In this document: positions 48,765 to 62,600 of the stretch, piece by piece | Position numbering within the stretch: position 1 is the stretch's first letter | Layout: each line of letters begins with the position of its first letter | Source: Tubiluchus corallicola | Taxonomy: Eukaryota > Priapulida > Priapulimorpha > Priapulimorphida > Tubiluchidae | NCBI GenBank assembly: GCA_030141605.1 | Contig: JAQGDQ010000436.1 | Coordinates: 124,001 to 188,000, forward strand | Length of the DNA stretch: 64,000 bases | Direction of reading: 5' to 3' | Notes under the pieces: model-generated | Databases searched by the model: none | Seen by the model: only the letters and a program-made list of their open reading frames with translations | What the model was told of the DNA's origin: nothing | Position numbers and translations under genes: made by a program

Positions 48765-51700
48765 GTGCTTGAAGAATTGTTTGCGTAAAGTTAATCCGGA
48801 CGAGACACTAGCGCTAAGAGCCGTGTGCACAACTTGCAAGAACGACAGCGAACCATTTCACTTCATTTGGACCGTTTATTCGGTAACTGAAAGTAAAGAT
48901 GTCTCCGATGATTTTTCTACGAGAGTCAGCAGCGATACGGACATCTTCATCGTCGGAAGGAATGTTTTAATCGAAGATTTTGTTTACAAGGTTAAAGCTG
49001 AAGGTAATAAAGTTTTGTTCACACACCTGTTGTCGTGACGCTAAAGTTGTCGCTGGGTTGTTTTGGGGAGAGCCAACAACCGACATTGGCAGGTTTGTCA
49101 GACTGTTTTTGAAGTTGCGATGTTCGTGTTAAACAGATGAAATCAATGGATGAAAACATGGTTTAACTTTGCGATCTGTGTTTTACTCAAAATCATAGTC
49201 TCATAGTCAATCCACATTGGTTTAACTTTGCAATCTGCATTTTACTCGAAATCATAGTCTCATAGTCAATCCACATTGGTTTAACTTTGCTATCTGTATT
49301 TTACACAAAATCATAATCTCATAGTCAATCCACATATACACAAAAATGGTAAACAAAATCAACAGTAGTAAACAAGGTCAAAGTAAATACATCAGCCAAT
49401 GTATCATGGCATCTAAGTCAAAACATTGTTAGAACCGCACAACTGTTTAAGCCTATTTCTAATCTAAATGTCTGTTTGCTTTCTAATCTTGCTACCAAGT
49501 GTGCAAAACTACTACATTCACAGAGAAGCCAAGTGACCCAGTTCCATACAAACATATAGCAGTAGCAAGTACATTTATTGGAAACTTCAAAGTGTACAAA
49601 CAGATGTCAGCACTGACTTAGTGGTAATGAAAAACAAAAGTTTAAAACTACAAATCAAAATTAATAATAAACTGTAAATTAAATGCTCGCACTGCGACAC
49701 TTGTGCCCAATAATTCTCGGTGATTTTCACTGTCTATGCTGAGAATAAAAGCAAGAGATTGTCTTCTCCAATTATTCAGTTTAAGAGTAAATAAAATATG
49801 CAATTTTTTTCAACACTGACGATGTAGCTATAGTTATACTAACTGTAATAATCTGTTAATAATGATGATAATATTTATTGATCTTTTCAGCGCTACACTA
49901 CTTCTAAGTATGGCTGACAAGTAGAATTAATTAATGTATAAAAATACAAAGCAAAATATAAAGGCACAACAGTGAATTACATGTTTTAATGTAGAAAAAC
50001 GTTCACTGAGCCACAAGTCAAAACAGTGATAATACAGTCAACCTCGGGTATAAGATACTCGCTTGTAAGGGACCACCAACACCGGTCCTGATTTTTAGTA
50101 ACGTTTTTCCTATTTAAAAATCTTCGTATATAAGATATTTGGATATACGGGACTTATGGTTATAAGGGACGATATCTTCAGGTCCCACATAATAGAAACC
50201 CAGGTAAATTACCTCGCATATAAAGGACCCTATGATCAAAGCGAAATTGATCGATTTGTAACCTAAATTTTTCGCAAACTCGGTCTTCGAACGGCTCGGT
50301 TTCCGCAGTCACATACATCTCGCATCACTGAAGGAGCTTCCTACGTACCGTTTGCACTGAATGTGTAGCAATAATCCGTAAAAATATGGGTAAAAGTACA
50401 GAAAAGTACAGGTCTAGATACACCCTCGGTCTGACTCAACTTCGGCTATAAGGGACTTCGGCTATAAGGGACGATTTTTTCCGGTTTGGAAGTGTCCCTT
50501 ATATCGGAGGTTGACTAAGTGAAATTCGTTAAAATTAGGCTGTTTAGGTGAAATAGATATTAAAACGGCAGGCATGTCGTTAATTGAGTTTTAAAAGTCG
50601 CTGCATTACTACTACTGGAATTTATTCCATGAGGCTGGAGTAGCTACGGACAAATCTCTGTTGCTTTAACGCTTCATTGTGTTTACTGAGCAGGAAAAAA
50701 CTTTGTATTTGGACCAGCCCATCTAAGACTACAGTGTGAGACCAGCCCATCTAAGACTACAATGTGAGACCAGCCCATCTAAGACTACAATGTGAGACCA
50801 GCCCATCTAAGACTACAATGTGAGGCCAGCCCATCTAAGACTACAATGGGGGATATATGTGCTAATCATTTCTAAGATAAACAAGTGTTTCGTGATTGTT
50901 GTTAATTGAAGTTTATTTAATTATTTTATTTTAATGCATAAAGTGTGGTATTGAAATAATCTAGATTTGACGACACAGAATGTGATTTTTCTGTCCATAC
51001 ATAAATTTCATTTTTTATTTTTGTACATACAAGCACAAAAGTGGCATTTGTTTGATTCATTTTTTATTTTTTTATTTTATTTATTTCATTTTATTTTACT
51101 TTATTCACACCCAATAGTAAAAAGGGTGTATAATAATAGCAAATATTGTTTTATTTATTTTGTTTTATTTTACTTTATTCACACCCAATAGTAAAAAGGG
51201 TGTATAATAAAAGCAAATATTGTTTTATTTATTTTGTTTTATTTTACTTTATTCACACCCAATAGTAAAAAGGGTGTATAATAAAAGCAAATATTGTTTT
51301 ATTTATTTTGTTTTATTTTACTTTATTCACACCCAATAGTAAAAAGGGTGTATAATAAAAGCAAACATTGTTTTATTTATTTTGTTTTATTTTACTTTAT
51401 TCACACCCAATAGTAAAAAGGGTGTATAATAAAAGCAAACATTGTTTTATTTATTTTGTTTTAATTTACTTTATTCACACCCAATAGTAAAAAGGGTCTA
51501 TAATAAAAGCAAATATTGTTTTATTTATTTTGTTTTATTTTACTTTATTCACACCCAATAGCAAAAAGGGTGTATAATAAAACCAATATTGTTTTATCTA
51601 TTTATATTTTACTTTATTCACACCCAATAGTAAAAAGGGTGTATAATAAAAGCAAACATTGTTTTATTTATTTTGTTTTAATTTACTTTATTCACACCCA

Positions 51701-54700
51701 ATAGTAAAAAGGGTCTATAATAAAAGCAAATATTGTTTTATTTATTTTGTTTTAATTTACTTTATTCACACCCAATAGTAAAAAGGGTGTATAATAAAAG
51801 CAAACATTGTTTTATTTATTTTGTTTTAATTTACTTTATTCACACCCAATAGTAAAAAGGGTGTATAATAAAAGCAAACATTGTTTTATTTATTTTGTTT
51901 TAATTTACTTTATTCACACCCAATAGTAAAAAGGGTCTATAATAAAAGCAAATATTGTTTTATTTATTTTGTTTTATTTTACTTTATTCACACCCAATAG
52001 CAAAAAGGGTGTATAATAAAACCAATATAATTAGAACACATTGGCAAAAAGCGTTCAAATAGAATGTTTGAAAGAGAACTGTAGAGACACGAAGAGATGA
52101 ACTGCTTGAACGTGTTCATTATGTATAATAAATTTATGTAAATTTTCTTTATCTAAGCAGCTTTTAAATAATTTAATATTTTGTGCAGTTACGATGGACG
52201 GTCTAGACCTGAATGTTTTAGTATTAATAAATTTCCAGGAACAAGACTTGATGTGAGTGGAGTGTTTACAGTTTACAAGTTTACTGTAAATAATGCTCCC
52301 ATTAGAGGCACCTGTGATGTAAGTCCATCCAAAGGTGAGTTCTCATGTACGACATTCACAGTATACTAGTAAATATTAACTGTTTGTGGTCTGTTATGTA
52401 TGTATATTGTGTGTGTGTGTGTGTGTGTGCGTGTATGTGTGTGTGTGTGTGTGCGCGAGCATGTGTGTGTGTGTGCGCGTGAGCATTGTGTGCGTTTGTG
52501 TGTATGTGCGCGCGTGCGTGTGTGTGTGTGTGCGCATTAGCATTGTGTGTGTGACCGTGCGATGGGGGTGCGGGAGCAATGGTTTTGGTGGGTGTGGGTG
52601 TGTTGCATATCAGAATTGTCCATAAGTCGGCAATTAAGCTTTTCTAGTTATTCAAATATCCTGAATCTCCATTTCATGAGGATCATTTTGATACCAAGTT
52701 CATTACTCTATGTTATTTCTAAGCTGAGACAATCCAGTTGAGATGCAGGCTGCACACTGGAAAACATAATCTTGAGAAAATCACTGTTAAAGTCAGCCAT
52801 TGTTTTTTGTCGTGTTTCTACAAAACTTAGCAACCGCACAAATGTTGGTTGCTATGGACTTTGCAAGAACACGTTGAAGTTATGTTTAAATCCAACAGCT
52901 GACCTTTCCTGACGAAAATATGGGCTTTGCAACAGAAAAAATGCAAAACAAAATGACTGCTTCCATGAGCTACTTACGGAAGGTTGAAAATAAAAGTTTT
53001 TTACAATTGCTGTACTTGTTTCTAGCCATAAAAGTGGGTAAGGAGTTATAAAATAAAATTTTTAGTGTTTGAGCACTTTCTTGATAATCTGATGCTAGAA
53101 TAAAAAAGTCCAATATATTTAGCTTTTGTTTTCATAAAAAATAAAAAATTAACATTAGACCAAGTTTTTGGTGGATTCTACTTGGAAGTATCATAATGTA
53201 GTTTTAACTATACCGACTTATGGACAGTTTTGGTTTTGCAAGCACATACACACGTACATATATATATATTTTATTTACAAATTCAACCACAACATATAAA
53301 CTAATTTGTCCAGTTATAGGCAAGATGCACCGTTACGTGAAATATAAAATGAGTGCGATATTAATTACAATCGAAAATATTTTCAAGAGTTGAGTTACTT
53401 ATAAATTAGTATTTCCGCAAGATTTATTAAGTTTATACCAAAATATTTGGCTTTATTTACATGTAAAGTGAGTCAGCTGATTTATTTACTTTGTTACGAA
53501 TTTGGTCAGTTGAGAATTGAATTTGGTGCAAAAGAAAGTTGAACATGTTTTACGAATTTGGTCAGTTGAGAATTGAATTTGGTGCAAAAGAGAGTTGAAC
53601 ATGTTTTACGAATTTGGTCATTTGAGAATTGAATTTGGTGCAAAAGAGAGTTGAACATGTTTTACGAATTTGGTCAGTTGAGAATTGAATTTGGTGCAAA
53701 AGAAAGTTGAACATGTTTTACGAATTTGGTCAGTTGAGAATTGAATTTGGTGCAAAAGAAAGTTGAACATGTTTTACGAATTTGGTCAGTTGAGAATTGA
53801 ATTTGGTGCAAAAGAAAGTTGAACATGTTTTACGAATTTGGTCAGTTGAGAATTGAATTTGGTGCAAAAGAGAGTTGAACATGTCTTACTAATTTGGTCA
53901 GTTGAGAATTGAATTTGGTGCAAAAGAGAGTTGAACATGTTTTACGAATTTGGTCAGTTGAGAATTGAATTTAGTGCAAAAGAGAGTTGAACATGTTTTA
54001 CGAATTTGGTCAGTTGAGAATTGAATTTGGTGCAAAAGAGAGTTGAACATGTTTTACGAATTTGGTCAGTTGAGAATTGAATTTGGTGCAAAAGAGAGTT
54101 GAACATGTTTTACGAATTTGGTCAGTTGAGAATTGAATTTGGTGCAAAAGAGAGTTGAACATGTTTTACGAATTTGGTCAGTTGAGAATTGAATTTGGTG
54201 CAAAAGAGAGTTGAACGTGTTTTACGAATTTGGTCAGTTGAGAATTGAATTTAGTGCAAAAGAGAGTTGAACATGTTTTACGAATTTGGTGTCAGTTGAG
54301 AATTGAATTTGGTGCAAAAGAGAGTTGAACATGTTTTACGAATTTGGTCAGTTGAGAATTGAATTTGGTGCAAAAGAGAGTTGAACATGTTTTACGAATT
54401 TGGTCAGTTGAGAATTGAATTTGGTGCAAAAGAGAGTTGAGCATGTTTTACGAATTTGGTCAGTTGAGAATTGAATTTGGTGCAAAAGAGAGTTGAACAT
54501 GTTTTACGAATTTGGTCAGTTGAGAATTGAATTTTTGTGCAAAAGAGAGTTGAACATGTTTTACGAATTTGGTCAGTTGAGAATTGAATTTGGTGCAAAA
54601 GAGAGTTGAACATGTTTTACGAATTTGGTCAGTTGAGAATTGAATTTGGTGCAAAAGAGAGTTGAACATGTCTTACGAATTTGGTCAGTTGAGAATTGAA

Positions 54701-57700
54701 TTTGGTGCAAAAGAGATTAAACATGTTTTACGAATTTGGTCAGTTGAGAATTGAATTTGGTGCAAAAGAGAGTTGAACATGTTTTACAAATTTGGTCAGT
54801 TGAGAATTGAATTTGGTGCAAAAGAGAGTTGAACATGTTGCTACAAAAACCCTTGAAGTATTTCAAGCAGAAATTGTTTTGCCTTGTATTCTTCGCTGGC
54901 ATTTATGTACATTGGTTGTTTGTGTCAAGGAATTGCTCTGCAAACCGAATTCAAAATAAGATGTGAAAGATTTGAAGACGAAGATGCACCGCTGACGTAC
55001 ACGTTTTACTACAAAACCGGAGCCGAAAAATTGGCAAACATCAGCGACACCGGAAGCATTAAAGGTAACGAACATTATTGAGTTTACCTGAGATTATTAT
55101 GAATAACTAATTCTTTTGCAATCCACTTACCATTCCTTGTGTTAATTCAATTATTTATTATATATTTATTCAACATATATTATATTATTATATTTATTTT
55201 ATCTATTTATTACATTTATATTATATCATATCATATTATATTACATTACATTACATTACATTACATTACATTACATTACATTACATTACATTACATTACA
55301 TTACATTACATTACATTACATTACACCACACCACACCACACCACACCACACCACACCACACTACACTATATATATACTCATACATATTTTGAACTCCTTT
55401 CTATTTCTCTTTTTCTCTATCTTTGTTTGTTATTTTATCTTAACTATCTATCTATCTTTTATATCATCTCATAGATGAGCTTCATTCATTACACCATTCC
55501 ATTTTAAGCACTTATGTTTTCTTTATCACGCGATTCACTTTAAATATTCAGATTATTTCCATTACTTTTTTTTCTTTCACAGTGTGGGACAATCTAACAA
55601 GCCCTGCTTTTTCATTGCCCGCAACACATTTACATTTATATATGTAGCAAACCTAAACTATGGTATATCTAAACTAGTTATGTGCTCAATGTAAACTGTA
55701 TATGAATTTACTAAGCAACATACAACAGCGATAATTCTCTTGTTTATCTTTCAACCCCACTGTGTTTTGAGAGTCAAGTTAGTATATTTGTAATGATGCT
55801 GTACATAACATTGTTTAGACACCAGTATTAAAGGAAGTAGCGATATCACTATCTTTGTTTACCATAGGTCGACCTACGTCTAAAGACAGTTTAAATCATT
55901 TGTTCCAAAATTTGCTTGCTATTATGTATCTTACTCTTTGTTATTCATCGAATTATTGATAACTTTTTGTTTCTTTTAATGTATTAATTGTGTATTTGTG
56001 TTGATATGAAATAAATAAACAAAATAAACAATAATATCTTTATTTTGCAGGAATGTTGCTGCACTACAGTATAAACCCTATTTTACCTCCGTGTATGCTT
56101 CCTCCTGGGTTACAAGAGAGAAATTATAGTGCACAAATTTTCGTCATTGTCTCTGATACTTTCAAAAGTGCTACTTTAACAGAGTTGACAATAAAGGTAC
56201 TGTATCGTAAGTGTATGATAAAGGTACTGTATCGTAAGTGTATGATAAAGGTACTGTATCGTAAGTGTATGATAAAGGTACTGTATCGTAAGTGTACGAT
56301 AAAGGTACTGTATCGTAAGTGTATGATAAAGGACTGTATCGTAAGTGTACGATAAAGGTACTGTATCGTAAGTGTATGATAAAGGTACTGTATTGTAAGT
56401 GTATGATAAAGGTACTGTATCGTAAGTGTATGATAAAGGTACTGTATCATAAGTGCATGATAAAGGTACTGTATCGTAAGTGTATGATAAAGGTACTGTA
56501 TCGTAAGTGTATGATAAAGGTACTGTATCGTAAGTGTATGATAAAGGTACTGTTTCGTAAGTGTATGATAAAGGTACTGTATCGTAAGTGTGTGATAAAG
56601 GTACTGTATCGTAAGTGTATGATAAAGGTACTGTATCGTAAGTGTATGACAAATGTACTGTATCGTAAGTGTATGATAAAGGTACTGTATCGTAAGTGTG
56701 TGATAAAGGTACTGTATCGTAAGTGTATGATAAAGGTACTGTATCGTAAGTGTATGACAAATGTACTGTATCGTAAGTGTATGATAAACGTACTGTATCG
56801 TAAGTGTATGACAAAGGTACTGTATCGTAAGTGTATGATAAAGGTACTGTATCGTAAGTGCATGATAAAGGTACTGTATCGTAAATGCATGATAAAGGTA
56901 CTGTATCGTAAGTGTATTAGCTTGTAATTTTTTCATACACGTATTTTCTACATCAAATTTGATTTAGAACATTTTCGATATGGCATAAAATTCGATTCAC
57001 AGTATAGACTAGCGTGTCGATTTATCGATAGCACAGATACAGTAAGACTTGATTTATGCAAAAACGAGTTATGTTTAAAAAAATGGTTTTTGCCACCATA
57101 ATGGTTAGTCATTGAACAGCATTTTTACTGCTGGATTTTTTTAATAAATGATTTTTTAATTTCTTTTATTCAGAATGTTTATTATTATTGTCAACATGAA
57201 TTATTTTCGATCACATAAGTACGGTAAAGTTACATACAAATAACTGATTTAATTGAAAGAAATTCTTAGACTACAGTCAACCTCGGGTACTCGCTTATAA
57301 GGGACATTCTCTTGTAAGCGATCACTAACACCGGTCCGGATATTTCGTAAAGTTTTTCCTTATAAAAATCTTAGTATGTAAGGTGCTCGGATATAAGGGA
57401 CTTTCGATTATAAGGGACAATATCTTCAAGTCCCGTGCAACAGAAACCCAAGTAAATTACCTCTCAAGTAAGGGACTCTATGATCAAAGCGAAATTGATC
57501 GATTTTTAACCCCATTTTTTCGCAAACTCGGCCTTTGAACAGCTCGGTTTCCACAGTCACATACATCTCTCATTACTGAAGGAGCTTCCTACATACCGTT
57601 TGCACTGAATGTGTCGCAATAATCCATAAAAATATGGGTAAAAGTGCAGAAATATACAGGTCATACGTGGGTTTCCCAAGTAGGACTCGTGGTACTTGAC

Positions 57701-59569
57701 TAGCTCTAATAGGACGCGTCGTACGTGGGCTTCCCAAAGAGGACGCGTCGTTCGTGGGCTTCCCAAAGAGGACGTGTCGTACGTGGGCTTTCCAAGTAGG
57801 ACGCATCGTACGTGGGCTTCCTAAGTAGGACGTGTCGTTCGTGGGGTTCCTAAGTAGGACGTGTCATTCGTGGGCTTCCTAAGTAGGACGCGTCATTCGT
57901 GGGCTTCCTAAGTAGGATGCATCGTAGGTGGGTTTCCCAAGTAGGATGTGTCGTAGGTGGGCTTCCTAAGTAGGATGCATCGTACGTGGGTTTCCCAAGT
58001 AGGACGTGTCGTACGTGGGTTTCCCAAGTAGGACGTGTCATACGTGGGCTTCCCAAGTAGGACGTGTCGTACGTGGGCTTCCAGAGTAGGACGCATCGTA
58101 CGTGGGCTTCCCAAGTAGGACGCATCGTACGTGGGCTTCCCATGTAGGACGCATCGTACGTGGGCTTCCTAAGTAGGACGACGCGTCGTTCGTGACTGGC
58201 CAAAGTAAGACACTAGAAACAGGTAACTATTTGAGTCGTTAGCCGTACTGACAGCGTCCATTGTCCTTGTTTATTTAATAATAATAATTGGAAATGTCAA
58301 TACACCTTGAATAATTTATTATACATCTGACAAAATAAAAACTCTTACTCTGAGCTAGTAGAACGGCCATTATTAAATTTGGCTTCGATATTAATAATAA
58401 TAATTTATAGTAATAATTGAAGTGAAATAATCCAGCTTTTTATTCGATTCCAACACTTGCTTAAGGTATATCATTTTTTATTTTGTCTCACTTCACAAAC
58501 AGGTGATCTAGTAGACATAGTAGAATAACTGTTCTCTAGTAAGTAAAGAGGTTAGGGAGCTATGTGTCCTACATAGTTTCTCTCTTTAAAGGTTTAAATA
58601 CTTAGTTGAATGTTATGATGATATTAATGGAGCTAATAATAATGATGATATTGTTGTAAAAAATACATTTGTAAATTGTCAAGGAATATCCATCATTATT
58701 ATAAAGTTTCTTTTCTCTAAATTTAGTTTTACATTTTATCATGTCATTATTCTCGATTCTCGACAGAAATCGCCAGTGCCCTACTTGGGCTGCCCATGTA
58801 CGACACTGCTTTTGCGCATGTTTGGCACATGCGCTTTAGCTAAAGCGTCCTACTTCGGCTGGTGGCGTGCTTCGGGCCCTACTATGCCGCCTAGTTTGTT
58901 TGCAAGCAATACCAGAAATCTTCACGCAGTGTTTCCTTGCAGCAAATAATGTGCAAAGATAGCGTTATTGCTGTAAAAATGTCCGTTAAAAGTGTAGAAG
59001 CGCTTACTTCCGGTAGAAGCATAGTTTGGCGTTTTTTTTTTTTTGGTTTAAACGAAGTGCAGATCAAGCGTTCATAATGACGGTACATATTTTTGCAACG
59101 TTTCAGCTTCGCATTATTCAGTAACGCTGAAAATTGACAAATGACGCAACCCCATGAACAAAAGACTAAACGAATAAAATATCATTTATATGAATTTGTA
59201 GAACATCACGTACAGATCCGACTCGGATAAGGAACTGGCAAAAGTGGATCTCCGTGCATCCCTAATTTGCACGCTGAACTGAAATATGTTCCCTAAAAGG
59301 AAATAATAATAGCAGACTTAGACAGTTTAGTCTTGTTGTAACGCGTCCGCTTTCGGTCTGGGAGGTCGTGAGTTCGATAGAGCGGTCGGGTAATACCAAA
59401 GACTTTAAAATGTTACCTGCTGTTGCCCTGCCTGGCGCGTGGTATTTAGGCTAAAGGTGGGGTAATAATAGTCTCTGTTATGTAGTTGTAGGTTGTTATT
59501 TACAGTCGGCGATAATAGCTCTTTGAGCTAATGTTAATTGTTGACCCCAAAAGCCGACATTAAATAAAG

Positions 59570-59643
<74 letters not shown>

Positions 59644-62600
59644 GCTGCTATACATGAGTAAAAATAATCTCTAATGCGAATCTCAGAAAAAAACAAAGAC
59701 ATTTTTTGAATTTTTAGGTTTATCCGGTAGGTCATAAACCAGACGCAGCAAACAAAACTTCAGACTTTGACCAAGCTGTCCAAGTTGCCAACACATTAAA
59801 AAGTCTAACAGTTTCTAGTCACGCTGCGGGACCCAGTAAGTTAGAAACGTTTTTGAACGCTGGCGATGTCCAAGGTGAGTCTGACTTTTTAGAACAAGTT
59901 TTTCTCTGTAGAACAAAAGTTTGTCTTCATTGGTTTTTTTTGCACTGATATTTCTTTGTCTCCGTTATCAGGGGTGAGAATTTTCCGCGAATACGCGGAA
60001 TTCCGAGTTTTTGGAAGACCAGTAGTGCCATTTTTGTAAATCGCGTAAATTCGTTGAGAAAATTTTTACGAACCCAGTACATTATTTCACAAGCTGACCG
60101 CTAGTTGGCAGGCCGTCACTTTGTTTACATCACGTACATCAGTGTAACCACGTGTATATCTCTATGTATAAAAATATAGAATCAATTGTGGGGAGTTATT
60201 TGAGTCAATTGCAGACAATTTTGCATAGAAGTGGCCAGTACTTAGGCGTTTTTGAGACAATTAGGTATCATGTATCCTTGATAGTTGGGTAATTAAATTA
60301 TGCATTAAATAAGGTAATTGATATTTTAAGTCCACTTGGAGGCTCTCTGTGGTCACACAATTGCAATTTGCTGCTGCCTACGCAGCCCCCAAACCCCCGG
60401 CCTGTTTCTTGCAAGTTGCGAGTTTCTTGCGAGTTTTTTGCAATTTGTCATTCTCATCCCTGCGTTATGCATTTTTTATGTTTCGTTTCTTTCGACTTTT
60501 TGTTAAGACACATTTTCCTTATTCCACATAGGACTTGCAATAATCAGTTCAAATTTTACTTAATTTTAATTTTAACTTTTCTTCTATATGAAGTGAAATT
60601 AAATGTATACGTGACAGTCATATTTGATGTTGTTGTTCAGTCACTTTGTTATGATTGAGTTTAGACACAGAGAAGTATGAATAGGAACCAAAAATCTATA
60701 ATTAATATTTGCACTGCACACAACAGAAAAGTGTTTATTGAACTACAGAAAACACGAGTAGCAAAACTGCTGCACTGAACATTGAGCAAAAACTAGAAAA
60801 GCAAAAAACAGTCAGTAAAACCTGTTTCACAGCCGGTATACAGGTATAGAACTTGACCTATGCAGAGTTGCACAGGCTTCACAACAGCCATTAATTTTAG
60901 ATAGGGAGAGGACCAGTGTGTATGTAGTCACTGGACCATACAATTATACTGAAGGTAAGTCAGCTGGTAGAATGTAACAAGATTAGCACATAGATGGCAG
61001 CACCTAACTACAATTTACATTTCCAACTTCCATAGTATAAATGTAATTAATTTACAGACTTTTGTTGACTTTCAGACACACATGTAAACTTGCCAGCATA
61101 CAGTAACTACCGGGTGGGTTACTTAGTTTATAGAGTTCGCTCTATAAGTCAAAAAAAGATTGTTGAAGCACTTGGCAGACTAACTGTTTATATCGCACGG
61201 TAACTAGATAGCGCCATTTTTCACCAAAATGAGAGCGCCCGAGCGTGAAGAGATCGCGATTTTTAATTGCAATTATTAATTACACGAGGCGCTTATCATA
61301 ATTTCATTGCTGAAACTTTCTAACATTTTTCTCAAATATTAGAATAAGCTCAGCTTCCCAAGAGACTTTGCTTTTGTTTTAATTTCGATGTCTATAGTTA
61401 AAAATAAATCATTTGTCACCAATATAAATAATTTGAAGTGATTAAAGACCACTATCTCTCACAGTCATTAGGCAACAGAGTTACATAAGTATTGTGATAT
61501 ACAGTTGCTTGTAAATACAGATTTTATTTTATGTTATTATGTTATGTTTTTGTATGTTATTATATAACATATTAACTGTACTTAATTAACTTGCAAATTA
61601 ATTCAGCAACTTGATAATAAAAAGCTCAGGAGAGGATGTTATGTTAACCCCATTCATTTTCAATCATAATGTTTTCTGTAATGAAGAAACAGTGTTTTTT
61701 TTACAATTTGATGTGTGCAGTCTTTTGAAAATTAAAAACTTTATGCAGTGTTTTTTATTTCGAAATAAGTCTGATTTTTATTTAAAATTTACAAAAAATT
61801 TATAAGCATTTGTTTGCCTTTTTAGCTATTGCAAAGCTTGTGGGAACTGCTAATGCTTTGCTGAATGATAACAGAACGAAGCATACTGAACCAACAGACA
61901 ATGAAAAAGAAAAGAAGGAACGTAAAGCTCTGTTAAATGTAAAAGCAGAGGTATGTTGCACTTTTATTAACATAATAATAATAAAGTTGTCGTTGTTTAT
62001 TCATAGCTTTCAGTTTTTATTGTTTTGCTATTATGTGTTACGATAGCACACACCTGTTGTTTTATTAATAAGACCCCGTTTGAAACTACTACATATAATA
62101 ATCCTAATTACTGAATAATTGCATTGTTTTGTTTAGATTTAGTTATCTAGCTTTATTATTTTTTGTTTTCAGTTCTTTTTTGGATAATTTGTATCATTTA
62201 TACTGTTTTTGTTATTATTTTTTCTTATTTGTTTTTGTTTTTGACATCTGTAGCATCACTGTTAATTTTTAATATACTAATCTATTTATAAGAAAGGGCA
62301 GGAGACTAGATGACCCTATGGTCCTTCCCTGCCCTGCTCCATGATTATAATTAGTTAATATTTAACAAACTTTTGATGTTAAACTAATTGGAGAAAATAA
62401 ATGTTCTATGTCTATGTCTTATATAGATGCCATGTATGCCGTGTAGCTAATAAGTAATTTGATACCTGGATATTATAAGAAGTGAATGTACACCAGAGCT
62501 TTTACCAAGCAAAAATCAATCTCCTTTTTGAATTTGCATAAAACAAACGTACGAACTGCATCCATTTTAGTCGAAGAGATTTGTGTTTGGCAGGTTGTCA

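Noticed and set aside
47318-49003. Single fusion gene joining the Pax-like exons to the REJ exons
   Set aside because: Splicing 47423 to 48765 gives an immediate stop (GGT GCT TGA), so the frames are incompatible.
53494-54839. CRISPR-like regularly spaced repeat
   Set aside because: Units are contiguous with no unique spacers, in an animal intron; it is a minisatellite.
56124-56936. Long minus-strand ORFs (up to 270 codons) of repeating YLYHTLTIQ
   Set aside because: They are the antisense of the 27-bp minisatellite; 27 is a multiple of three, so frames stay open without coding meaning.
57850-58203. Minus-strand ORF with repeating KPTYDASYLGSPR
   Set aside because: A product of the 29-bp array; the three frames rotate because 29 is not a multiple of three.
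59325-59400. Possible tRNA gene
   Set aside because: A and B boxes are present but the sequence continues into a SINE body with an (ATT)n tail and has a second dispersed copy.
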